The notes: generated by a model from the sequence alone, not told the origin. Counted from the stretch's first letter, positions 14,506 to 23,799 are shown. The stretch: 64,000 bases of DNA from an uncultured Faecalibacterium sp. (GCA_934525845.1 CAKSZS010000008.1:1-64000); one strand, 5' to 3'. Numbers and translations: made by a program.

Positions 14506-15426
14506 ATGAACAAACCGGTATTGGTGGTCATGGCTGCCGGCATGGGCAGCCGCTACGGCGGCATGAAGCAGATCGACCCGGTGGGGCCGAACGGACAGGT
14601 GATCGTGGATTATTCCCTCTACGATGCCCGCCGTGCAGGGTTTGAGACGGTGATCTTTGTCATCAAGCACGAGATCGAGGAGACCTTCAAAGCCGCCATC
14701 GGCGACCGTGTGGCCAAGGGCATGAATGTGAAGTATGCCTTCCAGCAGCTGGAAGAACTGCCCGCAGGCTACGCCGTGCCGGAAGGCCGGGTGAAGCCCT
14801 GGGGCACCTGCCACGCCGTGCTGGCGGCAAAAGACCTCATTGACGGCCCCTTTGCGGTCATCAATGCAGACGATTACTATGGCCCGGAGGCCTTCAAGGT
14901 CATGTATGACTACCTGTCCACCCACGAGGACGGCGATTTCTACAACTACTGCATGGTGAGCTACCTGCTGCAGAATACCGTGTCCGAGAATGGCAGCGTG
15001 GCCCGCGGTGTCTGCGAGACCAACCCGGACGGCACCCTGCACAGTGTGACCGAGCGCACCCGCATCGAGACCTGCGAAAACGGCGTGCACTTCACCGAAG
15101 ACGGCGGCGCAAGCTGGACCGACCTGCCCGGCGATACCCCGGTCAGCATGAACCTGTGGGGCTTCGGCAAGAGCTTCCTGGATGAAGCCGAGAGCCGTTT
15201 TGCGGCCTGGCTGGACAAGAACCTGCCGACCAACCCGCTCAAGTGCGAGTACTTCCTGCCGCTGGTGGTCACCGAGCTGATCGAGGAAGGCAGGGCCAGG
15301 ATCCAGGTCCTGCGCAGCACCGACAAGTGGTTCGGCGTGACCTATCGCGAGGACAAGCCGCTGGTGGTGGAGGCCATCGCCCGCAAGACCGCCGAGGGCC
15401 AGTACCCGGAAAACCTCTGGGCATAA
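14506..15426 (+). CDS. sugar-1-phosphate-type nucleotidyltransferase
   Basis: A 306-residue GT-A-fold protein with the N-terminal NTP loop AAGMGSRYGGMKQ (residues 9-21), where the usual GxGTRL loop appears as GMGSRYG. A metal-binding NADDYYG motif follows. The closest functional analogy is glucose-1-phosphate thymidylyl/uridylyltransferase or LicC-like cytidylyltransferase; the nucleotide and sugar cannot be read from sequence. The gene is alone, with its own promoter and a terminator at 15445. Confidence 0.8.
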   Translation: MNKPVLVVMAAGMGSRYGGMKQIDPVGPNGQVIVDYSLYDARRAGFETVIFVIKHEIEETFKAAIGDRVAKGMNVKYAFQQLEELPAGYAVPEGRVKPWGTCHAVLAAKDLIDGPFAVINADDYYGPEAFKVMYDYLSTHEDGDFYNYCMVSYLLQNTVSENGSVARGVCETNPDGTLHSVTERTRIETCENGVHFTEDGGASWTDLPGDTPVSMNLWGFGKSFLDEAESRFAAWLDKNLPTNPLKCEYFLPLVVTELIEEGRARIQVLRSTDKWFGVTYREDKPLVVEAIARKTAEGQYPENLWA

Positions 15427-15444
15427 ATTGAACCGAAAACAGCA

Positions 15445-15480
15445 AAAGAGCACCGTTCCGGCCGGAACGGTGCTCTTTAC
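15445..15480. terminator. bidirectional terminator
   Basis: Stem AAAGAGCACCGTTCC with its perfect complement around GGCC, flanked by T/A runs; separates two convergent genes. Confidence 0.85.
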
Positions 15481-15492
15481 TATTTTACGCTG

Positions 15493-18207
15493 TTACGATT
15501 GTTTTTTAATTTGCGCCGGGGGGGGGGTAAGGGTTGCCGTATCATCTGCAAAGATCCAGATGGTCTCGTGGATGTGAGAGCCGCTGGAGGAATACGGGGT
15601 GATCTTGAGGGTGTAGGGTGCACCGTCTGTTCTGGTGTAGTGCACCTCCACGATCTCGCCGCTCAGCACCTTGCTGCGCACAAAGCTGTAATCCAGCACG
15701 CTGTTGAAGGCGTCGTGGGATTCCGGCACCACATAATGGTCGCGGTAAGCGGTGATGACGGCACGGAAGGAGCCGCCGGAGGTGTCCAGGATCTTCTGGA
15801 AGAAGTCCGGAATGATGATGGGCCGCACGCTGTCGTCCTGCAGATTGACCACATATACGCCCCGGTATTTGGGAGCCAGCACCCGCAGGAAGTGTTCGGC
15901 ATCCCGCTTCTGGGTCAGGGTGCGTTCCAGCTTTTCGTTCAGACCCTGGATCTGACGGGCGCGGCCATTGCGGTCGTAGTAAGCCTGCTTGTCCTGCAGC
16001 ATGGCCTGCTCCGCCTTGTTCACGGCCTCATCCAGTTTGTGCAGATTGTTGGTGTTCTGGATGCCTACCGAGATCTCACAGTCCTTTTCCCGCAGGAAGC
16101 TGCGCATCCGGTCGGAGGCGGTCCATGCGTCGTAGGGTGGCAGGTTGGGGGTGAGCACGACGAATTCGTCACCGCCCACGCGGTAGATGCGGCTGCTCAC
16201 AAAGAACTTGCGGGCGGCGTTGGCAATGGTGCACAGCAGGTTGTCGCCGCTGCGGTGGCCCAGGTGATCGTTCACCTCATGCAGGCCCACCACGTCGATG
16301 TAGGTGCACACCATGGAATCGTAATCCGAATATTGCAGCTCCCGCAGGTCGCTCTCATACTTGCTGCGGTTGGCAAGGCCGGTCAGGGTGTCGTGGCTGT
16401 AGGAGAAGTCCAGCTCCTCGCTGAGCTGGTCGGCCTGGGGGTCCTTCCGCATCCCTACCGTGGCCCAGGGGCTCTGGGCGCAGCAGCCCCGGCAGGGCAG
16501 CACTTCCAGGGTGATCCAGAAATAGCTCTGGCCCACCTGGAGGCGGAACCGGTAAAACTCCGGCTGCTGGGTGTGGAACAGCAGGTCCTGCAAGGGCCCC
16601 AGGTCTGTCTGCTCCTGGAACAGCTCCACGTCATCGGGGTGCAGCAGCCCTCCGTCCACCAATCGGCCGCAGAAGGCGGTAAAATCCTCCTCCTCGGCAG
16701 GGTCGGGGTTTTGCAGGAGGTTGTCCCGTTTGATGATCTGGTAGCTGCCGGTGTTCAGGTTCAGCAGCGAAAGCTCCAGCACATTGTCGGCGACGATCTG
16801 GTAAGCTTGCAAGGCCACAGCAGTCTTTTCCGGGTCCCGGCCTCCGGCCACGGCCCGGCGGTCCTGGCGCAGCAGGTCCCGGCGCATATCCCAGTAGCTG
16901 GCGTTGCTGGGCTGGGCCAGCAGCTCCTCGGCATTTTCCACCGGCATGGGCTTAAAGAAGTAATAACCCTGGTTGTACACACAGTCGGCGGCTTGCAGCA
17001 TAGACACCTGCTCCGGGGTCTCCACCCCCTCGGCAATGATGGGTAGGTTCAGCCGGTGGGCCATATTGATCACCGACTGGATGATCTGCACCCCTTTGCT
17101 GCGGTTCTGCTGGTTCATGTCGATGAGCTTCATGTCCAGCTTGATGGCATCCACGTTGGTGTCCTTGAGCATGTTCAGCGACGAGTAGCCGCTGCCAAAG
17201 TCGTCCATCATCACCAAGAAGCCCTTGCGGTGCAGGCCCTGGATGGCGTTTTCCACCACCGAGGAGTTCTCGGCCAACATGGTCTCGGTGATCTCGGCCA
17301 GCAGGAGCTTGGGCTCCAGCTGGTATTTCTCCACCAGATCCGAGAAGATCTGCGGCACGTCCAGATTGATGATGTCCGCCACCGACACGTTCACCGAGAC
17401 GGGCACCAGATTGCTGCCGTTGGCCTGCCAGTTCTGCAGGGTCTGGCAGACGGATTCCCAGATGAACTGATCCAGCCGGGTGATCAGACCGGTGCTTTCC
17501 AGCAGCGGCATGAATTCGGCGGGCTGCACGCAGCCGCGGGTGGGGTGGTTCCAGCGCACCAGTGCTTCCATGCCCACGATGGCGCGGGTCATGCTGTTGC
17601 ACTTGGGCTGCAGGAAAAAGGTGAATTCGTGGTTGTCCAGCGCATGCTCCAGCTCACTCAGCAGCTGCTGCTGGGCCTTGAGGCTGTCCAGCATGGCCGG
17701 GGCAAAGCGGTGGATGCCGCTGCCGGAATGGTCCGGGTTCATCACGGCGATCTGGGCGTAGTTGCACAGGGTGGAAACATCGGCGTCCGGGTGCTCGCTC
17801 ACCGGGCACAGGCCGAACGCCAGAAAGAAGGTGACATCCTGATGATTGGGGCTCACGCAGGTCTGCAGCGTGATCACGATGTCCTGCTGCTGCACGCGGT
17901 CGTCCGGCAGGCAGAGGAAAAAGTCATCGTTGCCCCAGTAGCCCACAGGGCAGCCGGAGGTCTTTTGATAGTCCAGCAGATGGCTGGCCAGGGTGTTCAG
18001 CAGGGTATTGCCCTGTTCGGTGCCGTAAAGCTCGTTGTACAGCCTGAAGTGCTCAACGTCGATGGCCGCGACGCACCACTTTTCGGTTTTGTGTGTGTCC
18101 AGAAAGTCTTGCAGATGCTGCAGGAAGTTCTCCTTGCGTACAATGGCTGTAAGAGCGCTGGTCTGCGGCGTGTCAAAGTTCTTCTTTACGTTCATTTCTT
18201 CCGACAT
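15493..18207 (-). CDS. GGDEF-EAL-GGDEF cyclic-di-GMP protein
   Basis: A 904-residue soluble protein. In order: a degenerate GGDEF domain (signature reads GNDDF near residue 94), an EAL domain (EALVRW near 212, DDFGSGYSSL near 334, AEGVET, NQGYYFFKP), a PAS-like middle (about 450-600), a second GGDEF domain with an intact RVGGDEF motif near 676, and a PAS-like C-terminal region. The EAL catalytic set (E, N, E, DD, K, E, Q) looks complete, so phosphodiesterase activity is plausible. The second GGDEF may make c-di-GMP; no RxxD inhibition site is seen. The ATG at 18207 has GAGGA eight bases upstream. Confidence 0.92.
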   Translation of the reverse strand: MSEEMNVKKNFDTPQTSALTAIVRKENFLQHLQDFLDTHKTEKWCVAAIDVEHFRLYNELYGTEQGNTLLNTLASHLLDYQKTSGCPVGYWGNDDFFLCLPDDRVQQQDIVITLQTCVSPNHQDVTFFLAFGLCPVSEHPDADVSTLCNYAQIAVMNPDHSGSGIHRFAPAMLDSLKAQQQLLSELEHALDNHEFTFFLQPKCNSMTRAIVGMEALVRWNHPTRGCVQPAEFMPLLESTGLITRLDQFIWESVCQTLQNWQANGSNLVPVSVNVSVADIINLDVPQIFSDLVEKYQLEPKLLLAEITETMLAENSSVVENAIQGLHRKGFLVMMDDFGSGYSSLNMLKDTNVDAIKLDMKLIDMNQQNRSKGVQIIQSVINMAHRLNLPIIAEGVETPEQVSMLQAADCVYNQGYYFFKPMPVENAEELLAQPSNASYWDMRRDLLRQDRRAVAGGRDPEKTAVALQAYQIVADNVLELSLLNLNTGSYQIIKRDNLLQNPDPAEEEDFTAFCGRLVDGGLLHPDDVELFQEQTDLGPLQDLLFHTQQPEFYRFRLQVGQSYFWITLEVLPCRGCCAQSPWATVGMRKDPQADQLSEELDFSYSHDTLTGLANRSKYESDLRELQYSDYDSMVCTYIDVVGLHEVNDHLGHRSGDNLLCTIANAARKFFVSSRIYRVGGDEFVVLTPNLPPYDAWTASDRMRSFLREKDCEISVGIQNTNNLHKLDEAVNKAEQAMLQDKQAYYDRNGRARQIQGLNEKLERTLTQKRDAEHFLRVLAPKYRGVYVVNLQDDSVRPIIIPDFFQKILDTSGGSFRAVITAYRDHYVVPESHDAFNSVLDYSFVRSKVLSGEIVEVHYTRTDGAPYTLKITPYSSSGSHIHETIWIFADDTATLTPPPAQIKKQS

Positions 18208-18271
18208 GGTCATTCCTCGCGATCTGACACGGCCAGACATCTCTGGACATGATGTTACAATCCTATGTAAC

Positions 18272-18300
18272 AGTATAGCACCAAAACTGCAATTTGAAAA
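18272..18300 (-). promoter_or_regulatory. promoter of the GGDEF-EAL-GGDEF gene
   Basis: On the minus strand: TTTTCA (18300-18295), 17-base spacer, TATACT (18277-18272). Confidence 0.6.
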
Positions 18301-18399
18301 TAGATTCCGGGAAATCTTTGCAAGGGAAACATGAACAAAAATACAAGAAAAATCTGTAAAAAAAGACCGCTGCACAGGGCAGCGGTTCAAGCGAAAAAA

Positions 18400-19458
18400 T
18401 CAGTCTTTTTTGTTCCGGTATTCCAGCGCTTTGCGCAGGGCAGACAGCGAGGTGTTTTTGGCACCGTGCTTCAGCTTGGGGTAGGCCCGCAGCATCCGGC
18501 GGGGGCCGACGATGCGGGGCGTCCGGAGCAGCTGGGCCTGCATCTCGTCGGAGCGGGCCTGCAGCTCTTCTGCCAGCTGCTCCAGCCTGAGCAGCTCGGC
18601 AGCCCGTTCCGAAGCGCCCTGCGCGGCCAGCTTGGCGGCATTGGCGGCTTCGGCGGCGTTGAGCTTGGCCAGATCGGATGCTTTTTTCGCGGCCTCCATG
18701 GCCTCGTCGGTCTTGGCACGGATGGCGGCCATGGCCGCACGCGGCTTCAGCTTGGGGGCATTGTCCCGGGCCTCGGCAGCGGCCAGCTTGAGCTGCAGCC
18801 GGTGCTCGTCCATCTTCTGGTCGGCGGTCAGGGCGGTGGTGCCCAGCAGCTCGGTCATGGCATCGCTGACCGCATGGATGCTGTCGCCCAGCTTTTCCAT
18901 GGTGTCCAGCGTGTCGGCCAGCTTGCTGGCGGAAATGGCGGTGACCACCACGTCCACCGCATACACGGCGTACAGGATGCACATGGAGATGACGCCGGCC
19001 AGCGGGGGGATCATTGCCACCAGATTGGCAATGACCGGGTGCACGATGCGCATGACCACCAGGGTGCCTACGCCCCACAGCAGGCAGAATTCCAGGCAGA
19101 TGTAGCCGCCGATGTTGAAGGGATAATCGCTGTAGTCCCACCACCGGGTGCGGTAGAGCTTGTACAGTGCCCAGCCGCCCACCAGTTCCAGTGCGCTGGG
19201 CAGGATCACGCCGCCGATGTACAGCAGTAGGATGCTGTGCTGCAAAGGCGTCAGCGCAAACAGCACGATCACCATGCCGAAGCCGTAGATGGGGCATACC
19301 GGGCCGTTGAGGAAGCCGCGGTTGACCAGCTGGCCGGTGGTGACGGCGGCATACACAACTTCCAGGCACCAGCCGATGCAGGAATAAATGAGGAAATACG
19401 CTAGGACCTGATACAGCGAAAAGCCGCAGATCGTGGTGTCGGTGAGGAAGGAAACCAT
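18400..19458 (-). CDS. CmpB-type putative ABC-transporter membrane protein
   Basis: A 352-residue protein with about six N-terminal membrane helices carrying the ABC_trans_CmpB pattern (YSCIGWCLEVVYA, RGFLNGPVCPIYGFG, WWDYSDYPFNIGG). A 170-residue cytoplasmic tail rich in Ala, Lys and Glu and likely coiled coil follows (DLAKLNAAEAANAAKLAAQ). The molecular role of this family is unclear despite its name. It follows the DUF6472 gene by 11 bases and so belongs to the trmB operon. Confidence 0.8.
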   Translation of the reverse strand: MVSFLTDTTICGFSLYQVLAYFLIYSCIGWCLEVVYAAVTTGQLVNRGFLNGPVCPIYGFGMVIVLFALTPLQHSILLLYIGGVILPSALELVGGWALYKLYRTRWWDYSDYPFNIGGYICLEFCLLWGVGTLVVMRIVHPVIANLVAMIPPLAGVISMCILYAVYAVDVVVTAISASKLADTLDTMEKLGDSIHAVSDAMTELLGTTALTADQKMDEHRLQLKLAAAEARDNAPKLKPRAAMAAIRAKTDEAMEAAKKASDLAKLNAAEAANAAKLAAQGASERAAELLRLEQLAEELQARSDEMQAQLLRTPRIVGPRRMLRAYPKLKHGAKNTSLSALRKALEYRNKKD

Positions 19459-19469
19459 AAAATCATACC

Positions 19470-19649
19470 TCAGTTTTGTTTTCTCACAATTTTGTACTCG
19501 TCGCCCAGTTCAAAGAAAGGGCAGGCGGCGGTGGTGCGGGAGAGGTAGCGGGCCATCTCGTCTTCGTCCAGAGACCCGCCCTGGGCGCAGTAGAAACTGC
19601 CGTATTCGTCCTGCAGGTTGTTCAGGCACAGCTCACAGGGGTCAGACAT
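19470..19649 (-). CDS. DUF6472-like small cysteine protein
   Basis: A 59-residue protein with four Cys, three of them in a CxxC pair near the N-terminus (CELCLNN, C5 and C8) and in FYCAQ, and one in AACPFF; it ends GDEYKIVRKQN. This matches my memory of DUF6472 proteins often found beside trmB in Clostridia. The start codon overlaps the end of trmB by 8 bases, implying translational coupling. The Cys spacing suggests a zinc knuckle. Function unknown. Confidence 0.75.
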   Translation of the reverse strand: MSDPCELCLNNLQDEYGSFYCAQGGSLDEDEMARYLSRTTAACPFFELGDEYKIVRKQN

Positions 19650-20409
19650 GGGCTTCGCCTTCCTGTGCGGCGGCCTCGGCCTCGGCGGCTTCCCGGGCCA
19701 TCCGCTTGAGCACCTTCGGCTCGATCCAGGTCACGCTGGCGGGATCCGGGTTCTTGCGGGCCACCAGGGCCTTGATCTTGATGCCCATTTCGGTGAACAT
19801 CCCCTCGTGCTCGGTGCGGATGTTCCACTCCGGTTCGTTCTCGTGCAGGTCGTAGGTCATCCACTCGATGTCGTAGCCGGAAGCGGGGAAGTACTCCAGG
19901 CTGTCGCGGAACAGATCGTCATCGTCGGTCTTGAAGTAGATCTCGCCGCCGTCCTGCAGGAACTCGCGGTAATGGATGAGCTGGCGGGGGTAGGTCAGGC
20001 GGTGCTTGTGGGAAGAACCGTTCTTGCTCCACGGGTTGCAGAAGTTGATGTAGATGCGGCTGACGGTGTCCTCGGCGGTGATGACGCCCTCGATCCGCTC
20101 GATGTCGGTGCTCATGATCTTCACGTTGTCGATGGGACGGTTCGCGGCCTGATAGGCGGCTTCGATCTTGCGCTTGGCCAGGATCAGCACCTTGTCGGTG
20201 ATGTCGATGCCAAGATAGTTGTTCTCCGGATGAGCGCAGGCCAGCTGGGAGATAAAGCCGCCCTTGCCGCAGCCCAGTTCCAGCACGAAGGGCTGTTCCG
20301 GGCGGGCATACTGGGCGTGCCATTTGCCGCCCCAGATCAGCGGTTCATGGACGTGGAAGTCCGCGGCCATCAGCTCGTCGTGGGCATAGGGTTTGAAACG
20401 CATTCTCAT
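19642..20409 (-). CDS. trmB: tRNA (guanine-N7-)-methyltransferase
   Basis: This enzyme forms m7G46 in tRNA using S-adenosylmethionine. The 255-residue protein shows the SAM motif LELGCGKGGF near residue 43, the TrmB hallmark INFCNPWSKNGSSHKHRLT (usual form FPDPWPK..H.KRR) and the C-terminal TEHEG element. The substitution of FCNPWSK for FPDPWPK is common in Clostridia. Start at 20409 with AAGGAG upstream. First gene of trmB-DUF6472-CmpB. Confidence 0.92.
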   Translation of the reverse strand: MRMRFKPYAHDELMAADFHVHEPLIWGGKWHAQYARPEQPFVLELGCGKGGFISQLACAHPENNYLGIDITDKVLILAKRKIEAAYQAANRPIDNVKIMSTDIERIEGVITAEDTVSRIYINFCNPWSKNGSSHKHRLTYPRQLIHYREFLQDGGEIYFKTDDDDLFRDSLEYFPASGYDIEWMTYDLHENEPEWNIRTEHEGMFTEMGIKIKALVARKNPDPASVTWIEPKVLKRMAREAAEAEAAAQEGEAHV

Positions 20410-20464
20410 AAATGTTGTTCTCCTTATAGCTTTAAAGTTGATAGGGAAAGCTGTGCGTATAGAT

Positions 20465-20588
20465 GCACCCTCATCCGGCGCTTACGCGCCACCTTCCCCC
20501 GTCTGGGGGAAGGCTTTGACGTTGCAGAAAAGTTTCAGGCTTCCCCTGGTCGGGGGAAGCTGTCACCGCAGATGACTGATGAGGGCGC
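20465..20588. repeat. family B palindromic repeat (copy B3)
   Basis: Outer stem GCACCCTCATC (20465-20475) with GATGAGGGCGC (20578-20588), one mismatch, enclosing two hairpins of the CTTCCCCC/GGGGGAAG type. Lies between trmB and the AlaX-type gene. Confidence 0.8.
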
Positions 20589-20596
20589 TTCCTCGC

Positions 20597-21775
20597 TCAT
20601 TTTTTCAAAAACTCTTCCACCTGCTCCGGTGCGGCGGCACAGCTGCCCTGGCAGATGCCGGGCTTGCCGCCGCCGCGGCCGTTCAGCGCGGTGTTCAGCG
20701 CTTTGGTCAGGGCGCGGACATCGCCGCCGTTCTGGGCGATGCAGTAGCCGGTGCCCTTCTCGGTGGGGGTCAGGGCGGCACACAGGCCGGTGGTGGCTTC
20801 GCTCAGGCGGACTGCCAGCCGGTGCAGGCCGTCCGGGTCCAGCCCGGGCAGGATGCGGATGGCGTCGGCTCCCGGCTCCACGGCGGCGGCCAGCGCGTCG
20901 AACAGCTGGCTGCACAGGCCGAAGTGGCTGAACTTCAGCGCGGTGTACTCGTCGTACACCCGGTGCACGGCCACAGCGGTCTGGTCGGCCTTGGCGGAGA
21001 GCAGGGCACCGATGTCGGCCTGCCGCGCCCGCATGGCCTGGGCAGCTTCCAGCGCCCGCTCGCCGCAGACGATGCTCAGCCGCACGCCGCCCTTGTAGTT
21101 CTCGCTGGTCAGGATCTTGATCTGGCCCACCTGACCGGTGGTTTTGGTGTGGGTGCCGCAGCAGGCGCAGACGTCCGCGCCCGGAATGGTCACGATGCGC
21201 ACCTGGCCGTCGATCTCTTTTTTGCTGCGGTAGGTCAGCTGGGCCAGCTCCTCCGGGGTGGGGTAGGTGATGACCACCGGCACGTCCTGCCAGATGATGC
21301 GGTTGGCGGCAAGCTCCGCCCGGCGCAGGCCCTCGGCGGAGATGGGCACGCTGGTGTCCATCCGCACGGCTTCCGACCCGATGTGGAAACCCACGTTCTC
21401 CGCCCCGAACATCTGGTGCAGGATGCCGGAGAGGATGTGTTCGCCGGTGTGCTGCTGCATCTTGTCAAACCGCCACTGCCAGTTGAGCCGGGCGGTCACC
21501 ACAGTCCCCGGGACAGCTTCCGGCGGAAGCTGGTCCACCGTGTGCCAGATGACCCCGCCGTGTTCGTGGACATCCAGCACCGAAATGCCGGAGCCGTCCG
21601 GCAGGCGCAGCACGCCGACGTCCGCCGGCTGCCCGCCGCCCTCCGGGTAAAATATCGTGCCGTCCAGCACGATGCGTCCGCCGCCGGTCTTTTTGTCCGG
21701 TTCGGCGGCAAGGATGACACATTCCGCTTCGGTGCGGAAGGCATCCTGCTCATAGTATTTTTGGGTGCACTGCAT
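20597..21775 (-). CDS. alanyl-tRNA editing protein (AlaX-L type, with DHHA1)
   Basis: A 392-residue free-standing relative of the AlaRS editing half. The metal motifs are intact: HTGEH (QQHTGEHILSG) and CACCGTH (Cys...His), which bind zinc and hydrolyse Ser- or Gly-tRNA-Ala. A C-terminal DHHA1 domain ends in GGGGKPGICQGS, where DHHA1 domains show the GGR/GGG glycine motif. No aminoacylation domain is present. The ATG at 21775 is preceded by GGAGG. Single gene between two family B repeats. Confidence 0.88.
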   Translation of the reverse strand: MQCTQKYYEQDAFRTEAECVILAAEPDKKTGGGRIVLDGTIFYPEGGGQPADVGVLRLPDGSGISVLDVHEHGGVIWHTVDQLPPEAVPGTVVTARLNWQWRFDKMQQHTGEHILSGILHQMFGAENVGFHIGSEAVRMDTSVPISAEGLRRAELAANRIIWQDVPVVITYPTPEELAQLTYRSKKEIDGQVRIVTIPGADVCACCGTHTKTTGQVGQIKILTSENYKGGVRLSIVCGERALEAAQAMRARQADIGALLSAKADQTAVAVHRVYDEYTALKFSHFGLCSQLFDALAAAVEPGADAIRILPGLDPDGLHRLAVRLSEATTGLCAALTPTEKGTGYCIAQNGGDVRALTKALNTALNGRGGGKPGICQGSCAAAPEQVEEFLKK

Positions 21776-21809
21776 GGTGCGCGTACCTCCAATGCAAAAG
21801 ATAAAATGG

Positions 21810-21947
21810 CTCGCCCTCTCAGCTTCGCGCTGCTCAGCAGCTCTCCCAAAGGGAGAGCCCTTGGCAAAACCGGAAAGTTGACCGTGCTGCCAAAGCCTCT
21901 CCCTTTGGGAGAGGTGGCACGGCGTCAGCCGTGACGAAGAGGGCGAG
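21810..21947. repeat. family B palindromic repeat (copy B4)
   Basis: Outer stem CTCGCCCTCT (21810-21819) with AGAGGGCGAG (21938-21947); two inner hairpins based on CTCTCCCAAAGGGAGAG and CTCTCCCTTTGGGAGAG. Lies in the divergent region between the AlaX-type gene and malQ. Confidence 0.85.
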
Positions 21948-22069
21948 GACGGCTGCCGTAAAAATAAGTATACCACGATTTTTGCCTGTGGAAAATAGTC
22001 TGCGGTTATGTTATGATAAGAATCAACAATGTTCCCATCCAAATGTTGAAAAGTGAGGAAGGTACTACC

Positions 22070-23611
22070 ATGCGTGAAAGTGGAATCCTGATGCCGGTGT
22101 CCAGCCTGCCCGGCCCTTATGGAATTGGCTGCTTCGGCAAGGAAGCGTTCAAATTCGTGGACTTTCTGGTGGATGCCGGCCAGAAGATCTGGCAGCTGCT
22201 GCCCCTCAGCCCCACCGGTTACGGCGACAGTCCCTATCAGAGTTGCTCGGCCTTTGCCGGCAACCCCTATTTCATCGACCTGGAAGCCCTGAAGGAAGAG
22301 GGCCTGCTCACGGCCGCCCAGCTCAAGGCGGAGGAATGGGGCGAAAACCCGCTGGAAGTGGATTACGGCACCCTGTACACCAGCCGCTATAAGATCCTGC
22401 GCACCGCCTACGCTGCCTGGCGCAAACAGTGCCGGGGTCTGCACGGCTGTGCGTATTATTTCCCGGATGACTACTATGCCTTTGCCCTGAGCAATGAGGA
22501 CTGGCTGGAGGACTATGCCCTGTACATGGCCCTGAAGACCGCCAACGGCATGAAGAACTGGGTGGAGTGGGAAAAGCCCTACCGTCTGCGGGACGCCCAT
22601 GCGCTGGCCCAATTTGCCGCCGAGAACGAAGAGGAGATCGGCTTCTGGAAATTCGTGCAGTACAAGTTCAGCACCCAGTGGCAGGCCGTGAAGCACTACG
22701 CCAACGAAAAGGGCGTGCAGATCCTGGGCGATATCCCCATCTACGTCTCTGCAGACTCGGTGGACGCCTGGGTGGGCGGCCAGCTGTTCGAGCTGGATGC
22801 CGATGGCAAGTTTGCCCGGGTGGCCGGCTGCCCGCCGGATTATTTCTCGGCAGACGGCCAGCTGTGGGGCAACCCGCTGTACGACTGGAAGTATCACAAG
22901 CAGACCGGCTACGCCTGGTGGATCCAGCGGGTGCGCCACGCCCTGGGCATCTACGACCTGCTGCGCATCGACCACTTCCGGGGCTTCGATACCTACTGGG
23001 CCATCCCGGCGGGCAGTGCCACCGCCAAGACCGGCAAGTGGGAAAACGGCCCCGGTATGGAGCTGTTCGACGCGCTGGAGCAGGCGCTGGGCCAGCTGCC
23101 CATCATTGCCGAGGACCTGGGCGAGCTGTTCCCCAGCGTGCGGAAGCTGCTGGCTGACAGCACTTTCCCGGGCATGAAGGTGCTGCAGTTTGCCTTCAGC
23201 GGCGGGGATAACGAGTACCTGCCCCACAACCATGTCAAGAACAGTGTGGTCTACCCCGGCACCCACGACAACACCACCCTGACCGACTGGTGGGAGAACG
23301 GCGCGTCCGACAAGGAAAAGGCCAACGCCGCCGCTTACCTGCACCTGACCGGGGCAAAGCCCACGGCCAAGGAGCTGGCGGCGGTCAAGACGGCGGATGT
23401 CCGCATCGGCCTGCTGCGCGCCGCACTGGGGTCGGTGGCCGACCGGGCCATCATCCCCCTGTACGACTGGCTGGGCCTGGGCGCGGAAGCACACCTGAAC
23501 ACCCCGGGCAAGCTGGGCGGCAACTGGGCATGGCGTGCAGAGGCCGGTTTTGAGAGCAAAACGCTGGCAAAGACCATTGCCGACGAGTGCAGTGTGTACT
23601 GCCGCGTCTAA
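22070..23611 (+). CDS. malQ: 4-alpha-glucanotransferase (amylomaltase)
   Basis: A 513-residue GH77 enzyme that moves alpha-1,4-glucan chains during maltodextrin and glycogen metabolism. It starts with the family hallmark RESGILMPVSSLPGPYGIG. The catalytic elements are present: the nucleophile Asp in LLRIDHFRGF, the acid Glu in IIAEDLGEL, and the third Asp in GTHDNTTLTDW. The start at 22070 is chosen because GAGGAAGG lies just upstream and the protein begins at the conserved region. It stands alone. Confidence 0.95.
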   Translation: MRESGILMPVSSLPGPYGIGCFGKEAFKFVDFLVDAGQKIWQLLPLSPTGYGDSPYQSCSAFAGNPYFIDLEALKEEGLLTAAQLKAEEWGENPLEVDYGTLYTSRYKILRTAYAAWRKQCRGLHGCAYYFPDDYYAFALSNEDWLEDYALYMALKTANGMKNWVEWEKPYRLRDAHALAQFAAENEEEIGFWKFVQYKFSTQWQAVKHYANEKGVQILGDIPIYVSADSVDAWVGGQLFELDADGKFARVAGCPPDYFSADGQLWGNPLYDWKYHKQTGYAWWIQRVRHALGIYDLLRIDHFRGFDTYWAIPAGSATAKTGKWENGPGMELFDALEQALGQLPIIAEDLGELFPSVRKLLADSTFPGMKVLQFAFSGGDNEYLPHNHVKNSVVYPGTHDNTTLTDWWENGASDKEKANAAAYLHLTGAKPTAKELAAVKTADVRIGLLRAALGSVADRAIIPLYDWLGLGAEAHLNTPGKLGGNWAWRAEAGFESKTLAKTIADECSVYCRV

Positions 23612-23670
23612 TTCCGGCGGGCACTTTGTAAATTGTTTGGCAATCTGACGAAAATGCAAAAAATCTGGAA

Positions 23671-23717
23671 AAAAATTGTGCGTTCTGCTAGCAAAAAGTC
23701 CGTCTGAATGCTATAAT
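23671..23717 (+). promoter_or_regulatory. -10 box and 18-base shared element ahead of the degenerate GGDEF gene
   Basis: TATAAT at 23712-23717 with no clear -35. Upstream at 23671-23688 is AAAAATTGTGCGTTCTGC, which also occurs at 5083-5100 in the leader region of the uronate operon. Confidence 0.5.
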
Positions 23718-23799
23718 GGCTATGAGTTCCCGGAGAGTGCCGGGAATCAGTCAGCTGCCGGTGCACGGCAGCACGATGCATGATGATGGGGAAAATGCA

